Assembly (NCBI GenBank): GCA_040383885.1
Contig: JBEICQ010000028.1
Location: 1 to 22,480, forward strand
Length of the DNA: 22,480 bases
Source of the DNA: JBEICQ01 sp040383885
Lineage (GTDB): Bacteria > Bacteroidota > Bacteroidia > UBA4408
Reading direction: 5' to 3'
In this document: positions 21,201 through 22,480 of the stretch, in pieces
Layout of the letters: every line of letters begins with the position of its first letter
Position numbering within the stretch: the first letter of the stretch is position 1
Translations under genes and position numbers: made by a program
The notes under the pieces: generated by a model
Seen by the model: only the letters and a program-made list of their open reading frames with translations
What the model was told of the DNA's origin: nothing
Database searches by the model: none

Positions 21201-22454
21201 ATGATGACTACACACCCAAAAGCATCATGGCTTATGTATCCGGCTCAAATCAATTCCTCTCTCCTCCAAAACCTCAGATATCTTGCTGCACTTTTATTCA
21301 TTGGTGTATGCTGCTCATGCCAACCGGAAAAGAGATGTGACCTTGCCTTCGAAGACATCAAACTTTTTGATGGCACACGGGTATATCCACACGCAACTGT
21401 TTATGTGAATGAGGGAATCATCGTTGAGGTAGATACGCGGACAACTTCCGTCAAACATCCCTGCAAGACCATCATCAAAGGCCGGAACAAAACATTGATT
21501 CCCGGATTAATCAATGCACATACGCATCCTCAATCACGCAGAGACCTGAGCGATGCTGCCCAATCAGGTGTTCTTACCCTTATGGATTTGCTCCGGATTG
21601 TGGAAGACTCGATTCCCGTTTTCAAAGCGCTGTCTTCATCATCAGCCTATGCAGATTACTACACAGCAGGTATTGGCGCAGATATGCCTGATGCCGTTAT
21701 TAAAATGTATATAGGCAAACCCAATCCCTGGGCACCTAAAACAAAAAAAGAGATTGAGCACTTTATTCGAGAGCGAATTGCCGGCAAAGCAGATTTTATA
21801 AAGGTTTTTCAGGATTCCCGCTTACCGGAAAAGTTTCCCGATTCCTTGTTCAACAAAATTATTTCCGAAATCCATCACCATCAAAAACTGGCCATTGTTC
21901 ATGCAGAAACATACAGGGATGCGAGGTATGCCATAAACCAGGGCGCCGATATTTTAGCCCATGGATGGATTGACAGCCTTGCCGGGGATGAGCAACTTCA
22001 ACTTTGGAAAAAGAAAATGATCTGCCTGATGCCTACTTTGTATATTCATACTCTCGTAAAAAAGAAGTACCAAACACCAAGCTATTCCCTCACTGAAGAA
22101 CAGCTTATTTCCGAAATCGGCAGGGTGCACAAAGCAGGTATTCCCTTGCTGGCAGGATCGGATGCTCCTGCTCATGGCGTAAATTTTACCAATGACTTTT
22201 ACAAAGAACTTGCCCTGTATTGTAAAGCCGGCCTCAGCCCCACAGAGGCATTACAAACTGCCACTACTCATCCTGCAATAGCATTCGGATTAAAGGAGAA
22301 AGGAACCATACAAAAAAACCAGCCGGCAAACCTTGTCCTCATCAACGGAGATGTAACTGCCGATATCAGCCGGCTCAGCAATGTTTCCGGCGTATGGAGT
22401 GAACAATGCATTCCAGAGACGGCGAGACTCCGGCAGTGGCTGGCGCTTGATTAG
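21201..22454 (+). CDS. Amidohydrolase family lipoprotein (imidazolonepropionase/prolidase-like)
   Basis: 417 residues from ATG 21201; ATG 21204 and ATG 21234 are also possible, and the last would give a more usual lipoprotein signal length. The N-terminal hydrophobic stretch ALLFIGVCCSC ends in a cysteine-rich lipobox, most likely with C40 lipidated, so the enzyme is exported and anchored in the envelope. The metal-dependent amidohydrolase barrel shows every ligand: HTH (H107, H109), a lysine that can be carboxylated (K201 in FIKVFQ), H234 (AIVHAET), H254 (ILAHGW) and catalytic D321 (LAGSDAPAHG). NLVLINGD near the C-terminus is the usual small beta-sandwich return. A cyclic amide or dipeptide substrate is likely but not determinable. 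The stop at 22452-22454 lies 26 bp before the window end. Confidence 0.85.
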   Translation: MMTTHPKASWLMYPAQINSSLLQNLRYLAALLFIGVCCSCQPEKRCDLAFEDIKLFDGTRVYPHATVYVNEGIIVEVDTRTTSVKHPCKTIIKGRNKTLIPGLINAHTHPQSRRDLSDAAQSGVLTLMDLLRIVEDSIPVFKALSSSSAYADYYTAGIGADMPDAVIKMYIGKPNPWAPKTKKEIEHFIRERIAGKADFIKVFQDSRLPEKFPDSLFNKIISEIHHHQKLAIVHAETYRDARYAINQGADILAHGWIDSLAGDEQLQLWKKKMICLMPTLYIHTLVKKKYQTPSYSLTEEQLISEIGRVHKAGIPLLAGSDAPAHGVNFTNDFYKELALYCKAGLSPTEALQTATTHPAIAFGLKEKGTIQKNQPANLVLINGDVTADISRLSNVSGVWSEQCIPETARLRQWLALD

Positions 22455-22480
22455 ATCATCCCCTTCTTTAGCAAGTGTAT

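Noticed and set aside
1..22480. CRISPR array, tRNA, rRNA, transposase or phage genes
   Set aside because: Looked for on both strands by eye; no regularly spaced repeats, no tRNA-like cloverleaf and no recognisable mobile-element protein.

Overview
The window looks like a piece of a Bacteroidota chromosome. Several independent signs agree: a batD-batE pair, the gliding-motility lipoprotein gene gldH, a bacterial geranylgeranylglyceryl phosphate synthase, secreted proteins ending in type IX secretion (T9SS) sorting domains, and promoters of the TAnnTTTG type just upstream of many starts. I see no tRNA, rRNA, CRISPR array, transposase or prophage gene. The order or genus cannot be settled from what is here.

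Layout, left to right. (1) 1-2371: the 3' part of batD followed by batE, the end of a Bat aerotolerance operon. (2) 2497-5636: a PLP-dependent aminotransferase translationally coupled (ATGA overlap) to an unusual fusion of an FAD-dependent monooxygenase with a DsbA-fold SpxH/YjbH-like domain. (3) 5743-8743: a tight operon of a RicT/PSP1 protein, gldH, the GGGP synthase and a YqeY protein, ending against a hairpin terminator shared with the converging gene. (4) 11688-8762 on the minus strand: rlmI-type rRNA methyltransferase, a 71-residue CxxC membrane protein and a GT-B glycosyltransferase. (5) 11694-14405 on the plus strand: prmC (start 5 bp from the divergent rlmI start), queA and ispD, the last two overlapping by one base. 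(6) 16052-14420 on the minus strand: an NlpC/P60 lipoprotein and serC. (7) 16053-16527: a divergent intergenic region holding three consecutive perfect hairpins. (8) 16528-20543: three secreted proteins (a repeat protein, an SGNH hydrolase with a T9SS tail, and a GEVED protein with a T9SS tail). (9) 20887-22454: pterin-4a-carbinolamine dehydratase and an amidohydrolase lipoprotein.

Most genes are housekeeping: translation-release and tRNA/rRNA modification (prmC, queA, rlmI, yqeY), isoprenoid and lipid synthesis (ispD, GGGP synthase), serine synthesis (serC) and envelope functions (gldH, NlpC/P60, Bat, T9SS cargo). The two places most worth a second look are the flavoprotein/SpxH-like fusion at 3678-5636 and the structured three-hairpin element at 16156-16287, which conventional annotation would leave blank.
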